From Prunus persica (taxonomy: Eukaryota; Streptophyta; Magnoliopsida; Rosales; Rosaceae), in contig NC_034016.1 of assembly GCF_000346465.2 (NCBI RefSeq), forward strand, positions 20,948,442 to 21,012,441: a stretch of 64,000 nucleotides of DNA, in the 5' to 3' direction. Below are positions 44,638 through 58,398 of the stretch, one piece after another; the first letter of the stretch is position 1; each line of letters begins with the position of its first letter. The notes under the pieces were generated by a model. It saw only the letters and a list, made by a program, of their open reading frames with translations. It did no database searches and was not told the origin of the DNA. A program made the translations under genes and the position numbers.

Positions 44638-47572
44638 GTTCTCTCTGTTTTCCCATTGATGATTTTTGGAGACCAGAAAACTGGTAGATCTCAATTTTTA
44701 TCTTGTCTTTGGCTTTTTAAGTTTTACCCTCTCCCCTCCCCTGCAGATAAAAGATAAAGAGAGGAGGAGATATTCTAGTTTGTTGCTGTAGAGTTTAATT
44801 TATTTATTTGAAGACTTATTTCATTGCCCTGAGGTTCTCGTCTACCCACTGTTTTTCTTAATGCGAACTTCTAGCAGATGATTTTTTTCTTCTTCTTCTT
44901 TTGTTTTTTTTGGGGTCTAATTTCAGTATGTGATGATGTATGACTCAAAACCTGCCCAGCTTTTGTGTTTTTCTTATCAATCATACAAAGGGGACCGATA
45001 ATTCATTTCATTCATGCACACGACATATAAACATATCTGAGTAATTATCAAGTGGTGACAGTTGGATAAGATAAGCGAAAGAAAAAAAAAATGAATTTTA
45101 AAAAAAGGGTAAGGATCCAAACTTGAATTCCTTTTCAAGACCTATTCCAGATGACCCAGATAATTAAATACTTAGTAGTTGTTAGGAAACTTTGATAAGA
45201 TAAACGAAAATCTTACTTGCCAAACTGCTTGCAGCATCATTTCAAATCAAACCCTTCCCCTGTTAAACTATAAAGGGAAGGAAGAAAAGCTTGAAATGAG
45301 AAAAGGCTGATGATGAAATCAAGTGACCAAGAAGCCAAGCGGCCCTCTTTCTGGTGTTGCTGGGGAGGGAAGGGGTAAAGGACTTTAGCTAAAGGCTGCG
45401 TAAAGGGATCCAACAAAAAGAAGTACTGGGCTAAAAGTCTGTCAAATGTTACTTTTGATGCAAGTATTAATGAATTCATTCACCACCATTCATCAACCGG
45501 TTTCTCCTATTCACGTTCACGCCTCTGTGTGTAGCAGAGCAAAAAGTTAGAATTTTCCCAATGACAGAGTAGCAATGATTGAATTTGAAGGGGCCAAAAA
45601 GAAAATACAGTTGCAGTCATAAACTCAACCAGATTGAATACAAGACTATCATTGTTCATTAGATCCTCGGCCAATCATGGTATAGCACCCGCAATAACTT
45701 TATACTTTACATACTGTGATTGACCGAAAATATAGCAAAACATTGCTATTCACGTAAACCCACTTGTTTATTGATATTGAATTTGCTAACCATTTGTTCA
45801 CTGAAATGTGGAATAGGTTAGGCAACTTCTTGGAGTTTCCTATTCCATTAGGAATTATCTGCATCTTTTTTGGCCTTCTTAATCTCAAAGCTTTCTCAGC
45901 ACTAGACCTGAGAATTCTCCGCGAGATGCATTGGAGAAAATGTCAAAGTTTCAAATCCCAATAATAAAAAGTCTACTCCGAGGTTTCCCAACATCACCAT
46001 CTTGCTGATGAAATCCATGAAACGGCCCAATACCTCAATATCAATAAAACAAAACATCGTACCATGATAATTAAATAGATAACATAATGTATAACTTACA
46101 TAGAATTAAAGATGATGATAGATAAACACACTACCATCCAAGTCCAGATAGACGATACCAAACAGACTTAACACTGAAATTTAAATAGACAATCAAACAT
46201 GGAGACCAAATATTTGCTCGACACAACATATTGACTCCATTGATCTTGGTACACAAGACAGAGTAAGCAGCTTCCCACGGACATCATGCATTGTTAGACA
46301 CAGGTGACCATATACTGGAATTGCATTTGCCTCGTCCAAGGAACTATTACAGATAAAAGGACTTGGATTATCAACCGCTAAAGAAACCACCGCCTGAATA
46401 ATTTTCCAACTTGCACCCTGCTTCAAACATATTAAGAAGAAATCAGTCACCACTGAATCAAACTATACAAGAGTATATAGTATAACAATAAGGTCGAACA
46501 GTAAACCAGATGTATTACCTTGTTGAAGGCCAGGCGAGATCAACAATCTCCAAGGATGAAAACGATGTGAGGACCGCAATCGGCACCATTCATTTGCAAG
46601 AACAAGGAATTAATAGGTAATTCCACTCAAGACATGAAACAGAACAGAGAAACACAGATTGACCAACCCTATGAACTGAAGAAGCAACAAAGCAGAAGTA
46701 GGAAAGAACAACAATCACTGCCCCTTCCCTCTTTTCTTTCTTAAAAACCAGAAAAGATGGTGAAGGGGGAGAACACCCTTGATAAGAGTGTAGTTAAAGG
46801 GGTCAGATTGTCATTAGAAGTAAAGAAAGTTATGTTTAGAGTATGAAGGCAAATCGGGCCATAACAGTAACAGACCAAGCAGAGATTCAATGAAAGAAGA
46901 TTAAGGCAGCCAATAGGAACAACATTTAACTAAGGAACAAAGAGACTAACCAGTGTCAAGACTATTTATAGGGGCACTAAATCTAAATGCAAGGAAACGA
47001 AGATGCAAAGATGAAGAAGAAACCTGCAGAAACCTAAAGAATTCTGTATGGATAGACCACTTGACTTTCTAAAGCATATACAACCGTAACCGGAACTAGA
47101 GACCTAAACCTAACTCTACAGGGATAACGAAAATTAGTAAATATGTCAGGAGATTACATTGAAAAGTTAAAGTCAGAACTTTAATATTCAAGTATAATGT
47201 AGTTTCCCTCAGCTTCCATAAAGAGTAGCCAGTTACTCAATCCCATGCCAGAATGTAGGCAACCATCCACTTCGAAAGTACAAGCCTACAACTTTTTCCC
47301 TTCTGCTTCCGTAAAATTTTGGGTCAGTTCCATCCATGTCATAAGTCCCGCAGTACACATACCACGCCCATTTTTCCAAACAAGCATTCATCTCTCAGAC
47401 CAACTTCACATCCAACATCCAGAGATCGTTGACCCACCACAACCAAGACTGTCGATTGTAGCACCACCACAGAAAACTAAACACACTCATCACAACCCAG
47501 GACTACCAACCAATTTATTCACTCTATATACAATCTAAACTTATTTACAGGAGCCTACTGCTCCCCTGCTCT
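44638..47572. other. Long intergenic region
   Basis: 3' UTR of the FLZ gene to about 44950, then sequence without a recognisable gene. A minus-strand frame at 46193-46453 has no domain. The part near 47240-47572 is probably the 3' UTR of the PNRC-like gene. Confidence 0.45.
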
Positions 47573-48202
47573 TCATTCATCGTCAACATCAAGATTCAGA
47601 ATGCGACGTAGAGTCCTGGTCGCAGAGTCAGCGTTATGAAAGAGGTCTCTTGCAGAAGAGCTATGCTCCCTAGTTGGGGATGCAGGTGCAGACTTGGCAA
47701 TTGGGTGAGTTGGGTGCATTTCCATATCAGAAGCGGAGCTTGGCAATTCAAGCGACACGGTTCTCTTGGGTCGGATTGAAAACTTGGGTATTGGCAGAGA
47801 ACTAGGTGGGGGAGAGTTGGAGTAAGCAGGGCCAGCCCAGAGCTCAGAAAATGAAAAACTTCCATTAAAAGGCTTTTCTTTCTTCGAGCTTTTGACATTG
47901 ATAGCAATTGGTGTGCTTTTACCAAGTGTTTTACTATCAGACTGTGAACCTACACTAGGGGTAGGTGTCTTGTTTGGACCAGGTGTAGTTATCTTAGAAG
48001 AAGAAGAGCATGCTCGTTTGGACACAGGAGTAGAGCAATTCTTCGATGGGGTAGGGAGTATACCTGTGCCGGATTGGAAAGTCCGGCAATTGATCGCTCT
48101 GAAGTCCTTCGAAGGTGACGGGCCGTATCGGACAGGCCCATGTGGCTTGACCCGGTTGTAGTACTGGTTCTTAGGCTCCGCCACAACAAGAAGAGTTTCC
48201 AT
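47573..48202 (-). CDS. PNRC-domain protein, probable mRNA-decapping cofactor
   Basis: Single-exon coding frame of 209 residues on the minus strand. It is low-complexity Ser/Pro/Lys-rich sequence around one conserved block, FSELWAGPAYSNSPPPSSLP followed by IPKF. The WAG/YAG-type tryptophan-alanine-glycine element, a short spacer with SPPPS and an LPxPxF motif match the PNRC/Edc1 signature. In yeast and animals this block activates Dcp2 and binds the Dcp1 EVH1 domain. The C-terminus ends TRTLRRILNLDVDDE, a short amphipathic helix, common to plant members of the family as I recall them. Role in decapping in plants is inference. Minus-strand signals suggest a leader intron (donor near 48651, acceptor near 48255). 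Confidence 0.7.
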   Translation of the reverse strand: METLLVVAEPKNQYYNRVKPHGPVRYGPSPSKDFRAINCRTFQSGTGILPTPSKNCSTPVSKRACSSSSKITTPGPNKTPTPSVGSQSDSKTLGKSTPIAINVKSSKKEKPFNGSFSFSELWAGPAYSNSPPPSSLPIPKFSIRPKRTVSLELPSSASDMEMHPTHPIAKSAPASPTREHSSSARDLFHNADSATRTLRRILNLDVDDE

Positions 48203-50659
48203 TATGAAAAATTCACTGAGTCAACGAGTATAACTCGGACGAGTTAGAACGATTCTGAGAGCAACCAACTAGATCTACAGTTATAACTCAATTCCAGGGC
48301 TCAAACTGTATGCTAAGAGATTGCAACTTTAGGGTTCGAATTGCAAGAAAACACAACTGAACTTCTAGATCTTCTCCACAACAGATCCGAATCGAACATG
48401 GACAACAGGATCCGCACAAGAACAGAGCAATCAACTACAGAGCCACCGAATCGAAGACCCCAGAACCGAATCAGATTCAGATCAGCCAAAATCCTCTTTG
48501 TCACTGTAAATTACAAAATAAAAAATGAAAATTAGTTTCAGCAACGGATTAAAAATGATTTCACCAAACCCACAAAAAAAAGAAGAAACTTTCCATAACC
48601 TGAATCTAACTACCACGACCATTTTCTCGAGAAAGTGAGAGAAAATTACCAATAGGAAGGAGAAAACTGTCAGTAAAGTCACGACGGAGAGGGAGATGGA
48701 GATGACTTAGATCAGACGGAGTAAGATTCCTCTCCTTCTTTCTTCTTCTTCCTCTTCTTGAGGTCTGATATTTTTGGGATCAAAATGAAAATGGAGATTG
48801 GGAAATTGAACCCCGGAGAGATCTGAATAAGAGAAAAGAGAACACGAATCTGAAATGACTGTCTACAGTTGTATATAGAAAAACCTACAGAGCCTACGGG
48901 TACTACTGGTGTACTGCGCACTGCATGCTCCCTATACTGTATAATGTATCATGGTTACACATGTGGGCCTCATTTTGACTGGATTTACAAGAATGGCATT
49001 TCATCATCCGTCTAGTCTAGTCCCTAGACAGAGAGTCAGTTGACTCCTTTGCCCTTACGCCATTAGAGTTAAAAATAGGAATATGCATAGTTTGTGCCAA
49101 ATTTTGATTATACATTTCATCCACAAAAAATAATATATTGATTATACATTGGCATGGTGTCTAGGTGGCTAATTTCATGGAAAATCAATAATCATCTGCT
49201 ACATAAATTATGATCCAAGTAGAAATTTGGATGTTATTTCATAGCTTCAAATGTGGAATATAATAAATTATTTGTTAGCATAAGTGGATTTTGAGGTAAA
49301 TATCAAACTCATCCTCGAGTTAGATAGCTTGAAGCACTCAAAATTGGTTTGTTATATGGATATAGAAATATATTCAAAGATAAGTGGGATTATAAATTTA
49401 TCATGCATTAAAATGCAAATTATGCAGCTGAAGTCACACCAAATTAGGTTTGACGATAAAGATGGATCCATATTGGTTTGCTATATGAATATAGAAATAT
49501 ATTTGGACAAAAACTGGGATTTAATTATCTCATATGTGTACAAATGTAAATTATATACAGTTGAAGTCACACCAAATTAGAGCTGATGATATAGATTACT
49601 TTATGTGTTTGAGAGTTTCTTTGGCTTTCTCTCAGCTTACGTACAAGTTCACTTGGATCACGTTGATGAATTTGACCATATATGAAAAGCACAACTGTGA
49701 ACTTTTTCCTCATCTAACCCTGAAATTAGTTATTAACCTCTTTAAACATATTGCAAACAACGTAGAAAATATCATACTTTTATAGAACGATTAGTAGTAT
49801 CATTGAAATGTAAATTACATGATCCATCATTATAGTTATGCAAACTCAATAATCTACTTTATTTATTTATTTATATAACCCATATCATATTCATCTAAAT
49901 CTAACATTCTATTCGTACTTCTTAAAAAATAACACACAATTTATCAATATTATTGATTAAATTACACTTGTTATCGGTACAATTTGACTTATTTTCTAGT
50001 TCAATCCACACCTATATTGGCCTTCATGTTCTATTGTTTTATAATTTGTGCATGTTTGGTAAAAAAAAATTATAAAATGTTTGTTATGATCAAATTGATA
50101 CAACTAGAAAACTAGTAGAAGAAGTGGAGTTACTTTATAGTATTCGATAAAACCAGAAAATAATGATCTTTCTTTTCATGTTATATAATTATTTTATCGG
50201 ACTTTTCCAAATAAAAAAGACCGTAGATAATACCGAATTACTGAGGGCATATTGGGAAACCTACATAACTATAAATGACATAGGGCGGCCCCACGAAAGT
50301 CATGCAATGGAGAGTGTGCAGAAAATATCGGGACAAAAAAGAAAAGATAAAGATTTTTTTTTTAAAGACTAGTTGGAGATTTTGACGTGTAGTGGGTAGG
50401 CAAAGTACAGGTGTCTGTGTCTTGATTTAGGTCGGCCACATAAAGTTTTATTTATAATTTGATAATTTAATATTGCTCCCCCTTCCCCCACCACCCCCAA
50501 CGAATAAATCTTTGGCTTTGCCTTCCAACGGCGGGTTTTGCAAAAGTGGAAAAAAGCTGTCTAAAGAAAACGTTTCTTTTTCCACTTACTTTGAATGGGA
50601 TGCCAAACCCACCCTTGAATTCGATTTTAGTAGCTTAGATGAGGACATATTAGCAGGAC
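48203..50659. other. Intergenic: PNRC-like leader, then AT-rich sequence
   Basis: 48203-48930 is probably leader and promoter of the PNRC-like gene. A two-copy repeat lies at 49343-49597. The rest is AT-rich without a gene. Confidence 0.45.
49343..49597. repeat. Two-copy tandem repeat, 129-bp period
   Basis: The block from attggtttgttatatgg (49343) to gaagtcacaccaaattag recurs from 49472 with moderate divergence. Confidence 0.75.
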
Positions 50660-50732
50660 GGGGATGTAGCTCAGATGGTAGAGCGCTCGCTTAGCATGCG
50701 AGAGGTACGGGGATCGATACCCCGCATCTCCA
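50660..50732 (+). tRNA. tRNA-Ala (AGC)
   Basis: 73 nt that fold into a complete cloverleaf. The acceptor stem is GGGGATG with CATCTCC, the D arm contains AGCTCAGATGGTAGAGC, the anticodon loop TTAGCAT has AGC, and the T arm is CGGGGATCGATACCCCG, followed by discriminator A. The A and B box promoters are intact. A T-run (TTTTTT) a few bases downstream is a Pol III terminator. There is no intron. Confidence 0.96.
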
Positions 50733-50841
50733 TATTTTTTAATCTTTCTTTTACATATTCACTGTATATTTGTGTTGTAGTGTTGGTAGCAAACAAGATA
50801 TGTTCTCTTAAATGTTTATATAAAGCATATGTATTGTTTTT

Positions 50842-51159
50842 AACTAATTCAAACTATTTATTTTGTAGATACTCATTCAAAGATCATTTTTACAAAAAAT
50901 TACTTAAATTCGATATTATTTGACCACTCAATTGAATTATTAAAATTATAGTACTTTTTTGAAGCACCTTATTCATTGATTTTATATGACATAATTGGAT
51001 ATCGAAACGGTTTTTGATTTGTCTTTTTTTTTTTTTTTTTTGCAAGAATGATCTATGAATGAAGATCTAAAAAATAAATAATTTAGATTGTTGAAAAAAT
51101 ATTCGTATGATACACTAAAAAATGTCACTCAAATAAAATTATTTAAAAATTCCTCAATG
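50842..51159. mobile_element. Diverged, 5'-truncated copy of the 18.6-kb TIR element
   Basis: The interior is collinear with 18644-18950. Shared strings include ttttgtagatactcattcaa, gaccactcaattga, attggatatcgaaacggttt and gatctatgaatgaa. The left inverted end is missing; the right end survives as ctcaaataaaattattt...cctcaatgag. It lies about 110 bp after the tRNA. Confidence 0.75.
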
Positions 51160-51342
51160 AGATTGTATATATATAAAAGAAGCTACTAGTTCATCTTCAT
51201 CATAATAATGATAATATAAGGTGGGGACGAGGTCCATATGTCTGCTTACATCATTCAAATTTATTGGACTTGGAATTATTGTTTGGATATGATTGGACTC
51301 GAAATATGTACAAATACAATTCTCCATTTGCAACCCCACCTC

Positions 51343-51919
51343 TAGGGATGACAATTTTCCCGTAGATAAGGGTCTTCACAGGAATTCGACCCTAATGGGT
51401 TGGGTATAAAGGACAAAAAAGAGGTATGGGGATGGGCACGGAGAATTTTTTGGGTATAGTGTTCGAGGAGGGGCAAGGATAGTATTTTAATCTCCAACTC
51501 AAACCCTCCACATTTAAAAAATATATGTATATGCTATTAAAGTGATTGTACCGACTAAATTTTATATTTTTATATTATTATATTATATACTTATATAATA
51601 TTTACAAATCTTAAGCCACAGTATTTATTTATTTAGTTAACTTCCAATACATATATAAACATTCTTATATTATAAGTATATATTATATATATTCATTATC
51701 TTGTCTTAGTACTTTTTTTTTTCTTCAGTAAAATAGTTATATATTGATTTTTTCTTTCGTAATGGGGTGGGTCGGGGAACCTATTCCCCAACGAATGTAG
51801 GGATAGAGAATCCCCGATATGAATATTGCCAGTATAAAGCGAAGATGGGAGAAAAAACTTAATAGAGATGAGGATGAGAATGACATACCCACTCTCAATT
51901 CGAGCCATTACCATCCCTA
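51343..51919. mobile_element. 577-bp hAT-like non-autonomous element
   Basis: The ends TAGGGATGACAAT and ATTACCATCCCTA are inverted repeats. They are flanked by CCCACCTC (51335-51342) and CCCACCCC (51920-51927), an 8-bp target duplication with one mismatch. An 8-bp duplication fits hAT elements. The interior has AT-rich sequence and gggaat/gggga-type sub-terminal motifs. There is no transposase. Confidence 0.55.
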
Positions 51920-51927
51920 CCCACCCC

Positions 51928-53017
51928 CATCATTGTTCCTAAATTTGACCAGCCCAACAAATACTATATATTTTACATCAACGTTTACAGATTATATTTT
52001 TTGGTGGGCCAAAGATGGATTGATCGCATTCTACAATGCTCTTTTTTTTTTCTTTTTTTTTAAATTTAAAATTTATGTCAATCTAATTTTACAGTGCTAC
52101 TTACCCCATTGTTAATTATTTAGTTAAGTGTCACCACTAAATCATTGACATGTATCCCTTATCTCAGGTGATTTCAAACTTAAAAAGGAAGACTAGAAAG
52201 GGGTAGGGAAAACTCATACACAGGATACGTAGGGCTTGAACCCAGGATCACTTGAGAGCATAACAAATTAGATTAGAATTTAAGAAGAGAAATTGACAAT
52301 TTTTTTATTTGGTAACTTAAGTACAGAATTTATTAAATAACACGTGGAAAAAATCGTGAAAATTAGGGGCATCAAATTCCCGAATTTAATTTCCATCAAA
52401 ATAGGCGTCATTTCACAATTTCCATAATGCAATTTATAAAATTCTGTCATTTACAAAATTCGACATACATAAATTCAAACACTGAAATCTTCAATTGCCA
52501 GTAAATGAAATGATAGAAATATAAATTTCATCATTTAAGAATTCTATGTAATTTTCAATTCCTTCTTAGAGTATAACATTAACATCAACAATATTGTAAA
52601 GCTGATAGGGTGGACTTCTTTGTCCGGTAATAATACTGTATTCAGTCAATTCCTTGAAGAGATTTAAGAATCATTGGAGTGTGAGATTGTCTAAGAAACT
52701 TCAAAGTTTGAACAACATGAGGGATTGCCGAGGTTTTCTAATGCGTAATACTATCCTCTCTCGCAGTCAGATATTTTTATTGAATGAAGAAAAAAGAGGG
52801 ACCTTAACCTGTAAGACTTGGAAAATCTCATAAGTAGCGTGACCTGCTGAAATGTCATCCATGTCTATGACTTCCTCGCATATCAACATCTGAACCTGAA
52901 AGTCGCTTAGTATTTGTCATCTTAGTGAGATAGGTGAAACATTTTCTACTTGAGAACAAATCCAACTATGTTTCTTCCTTTAGCACTTAATTGCATGACT
53001 CATTGAGAAAGTTAGCC
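51928..53017. other. Upstream region of the receptor kinase locus
   Basis: AT-rich sequence with no supported gene. The last few hundred bases should include the promoter of the receptor kinase. Confidence 0.4.
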
Positions 53018-56453
<3,436 letters not shown>

Positions 56454-57418
56454 AAGGCCTAGGCCACAAAATATTGGATGTTAAGCTACGGCAACTATAG
56501 CAGCCTGCGTCAAAATTATTCACTTAAGAGGCTTTTTGGTTGCTGCATTCATGCACAAGAGAATATGTTTGCTTGGCGAACAAAAGCTTGGACTTTTTCA
56601 TAATTGGCATACCTTTCAATTCACAAGTACCCATTACCGTAATTTGATAAACCATGCTTAATTTCCCAACTCTGCATAATTTCCCTTTTTTTTTATAAAT
56701 AAAATGCGTGTGTATGTATAGTATAAAGGTTTATGCAAATTAGAGGCCCTCCCAATTTGAAGATCTGAACGGCCACCACAAAACAGGTGGCCGTCTTGCC
56801 GGCACGTGGCCAAGGCCTCCCCCAATTAAATAGAAGTAAGTCAATTACAATGTGAACCTTAATGAGCTGCGTTACATTTGGACTGAAAATTCTTTTTTGG
56901 ACTGATGATGCTGATGGATCAAATATTATTGCAAGGACTGAAAAATGGCCAATTTCTAAATTAGGTTAAGTGGGGCCTAGCCTACTTTCATCTTCAAGAA
57001 AATTCTCTCCTGGTCTTAAACCATGATATCAGAGCCCATCAAGCTTGGGCCGCAGCCCAATTTCATCTTGTAAGAAAATTCTACGTGGTGACCTGTCTTA
57101 GCCGTAAGGATCAGGATAACACGTGTCCAAGTTTCTACTCGTTTGACGCCGAACACCGACCCAAGTCCAAGTGTCGCGGACTCGCGCGGGAGATGCAGCC
57201 CAACTTGAAACAGAGTGACCACCTGTAAACAAGCCCCAAAAATCCTCATTCTACACCCGCCACGTGTAAAGTTCAAAGACCCTGCTGTCAAATTCTCACT
57301 CATCCCATTCCGTACGTTCACATACCTATTTATATTTGTTACATATTGTGTTTCATTTGGGCACAACCTATACTCGTAAAACACACTGAAAAATAATCCC
57401 TGAAATTTGCGATCAAAC
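56454..57418. other. Intergenic: kinase 3' flank and LEA promoter
   Basis: No gene. The downstream half holds several ACGTG sites, listed separately. Confidence 0.5.
56803..57334 (+). promoter_or_regulatory. ABRE-like sites and TATA box upstream of the LEA gene
   Basis: CACGTGGC at 56803-56810, TACGTGG at 57082-57088, CACGTGTC at 57120-57127 and CACGTGTA at 57261-57268 are ABRE/G-box cores. A TATTTATA stretch at about 57327-57334 lies about 90 bp above the ATG. This is the usual design of ABA- and seed-maturation-responsive promoters; activity is inferred. Confidence 0.6.
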
Positions 57419-58398
57419 ATGAGCCAGGAACAGCCACGGAGACGACCTGACCAGTCCCCCGGTCAGGAACCCCTCAAGTACGGCGACGTTTTCAATGTTT
57501 CAGGGGAGTTGGCATCCCGTCCCGTTGCACCCCGAGACGCTGCCACAGCCCAGGCTGCTGAAAACCTAGTTCTCGGAGAGACTCAGAGGGGCGGCCCGGC
57601 TGCAGTCATGCAGTCGGCAGCCACTTACAACGAGCGCGCTCGGCTCGTTGGCCACAGAGATGCCACAAAAGTAGCCAGAGAAGAAGGAGTGTCTGTTACA
57701 GAAGGAATTAATCCCGATGGCAACCGCGTTGTTACCGAACACGTTGGTGGACAGGTACAAAATTTCATATATATATATATATATATAGAAGATGAACATT
57801 TATAATTATGTGTTCCTATGTATGTTGGTCTAGCTCAATTTGTCACTTAAATTTATTGAAATTTTTTAAGTCTAGGTTGTGGCCAAATATGTGGAACCGC
57901 CTTTGCCGATGGGATCGCCAGGAGGAGCGCTGGACCGTGATGCAATTACAATTGGTGAAGCTCTCGAGGCCACTGCTCTGTCAGCAGGCGACAAACCCAT
58001 TGACAAAAGCGACGCCGCTGCAATACAAGCCGCCGAGATGAAAGCCACTGGGAGAACCGAAATAGATCCCGGGGGTGTTGCGGCCATGGCTCAGTACGCA
58101 GCTTCTGTTAACCCGCGCGACGTCAACAAGAAAAAACTAGGCGATGTGCTAGAGGTACGTAATTTGAAAGATTAATTGATCATTATGTTTTAGGGGGATC
58201 TGTTAATTTAATTGTTTCGTGAAAATAATGAAGGATGCGACTCAAAAGCTGCCAGCGGACAAAGTTGTGACGAGGGAGGATGCGAAGGCGGTGATAGGGG
58301 CAGAGATAAGGAACAGTCCGACTATGAGCACCACTCGTGGAGGTGTGGCTGAATCGTTGGCCGCAGCCGCGAGGCTTAACCAGAACACTGGAAAATAA
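57419..58398 (+). CDS. Seed maturation protein, LEA D-34/SMP family
   Basis: Three exons, 57419-57754, 57876-58154, 58234-58398, 259 residues, all phase 0. The protein is hydrophilic and Ala/Gly/Glu-rich with SMP-domain repeats: LKYGDVFNVSGELASRPVAP with DAATAQAAENLVLG, then AITIGEALEATALSAGDKPI with DAAAIQAAEMKATG, then KVVTREDAKAVIGAEIRNSP ending SLAAAARLNQNTGK. These three repeats are diagnostic of the LEA D-34 group. Such proteins accumulate in maturing seeds and protect against drying. No signal peptide is seen. A frame starting slightly upstream begins at TTG; the ATG at 57419 is preferred. ABRE-like sites upstream fit ABA control. Confidence 0.93.

Noticed and set aside
46193..46453. 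86-residue minus-strand frame as a small gene
   Set aside because: No domain, no clear promoter or splice support, and no recognisable relative.
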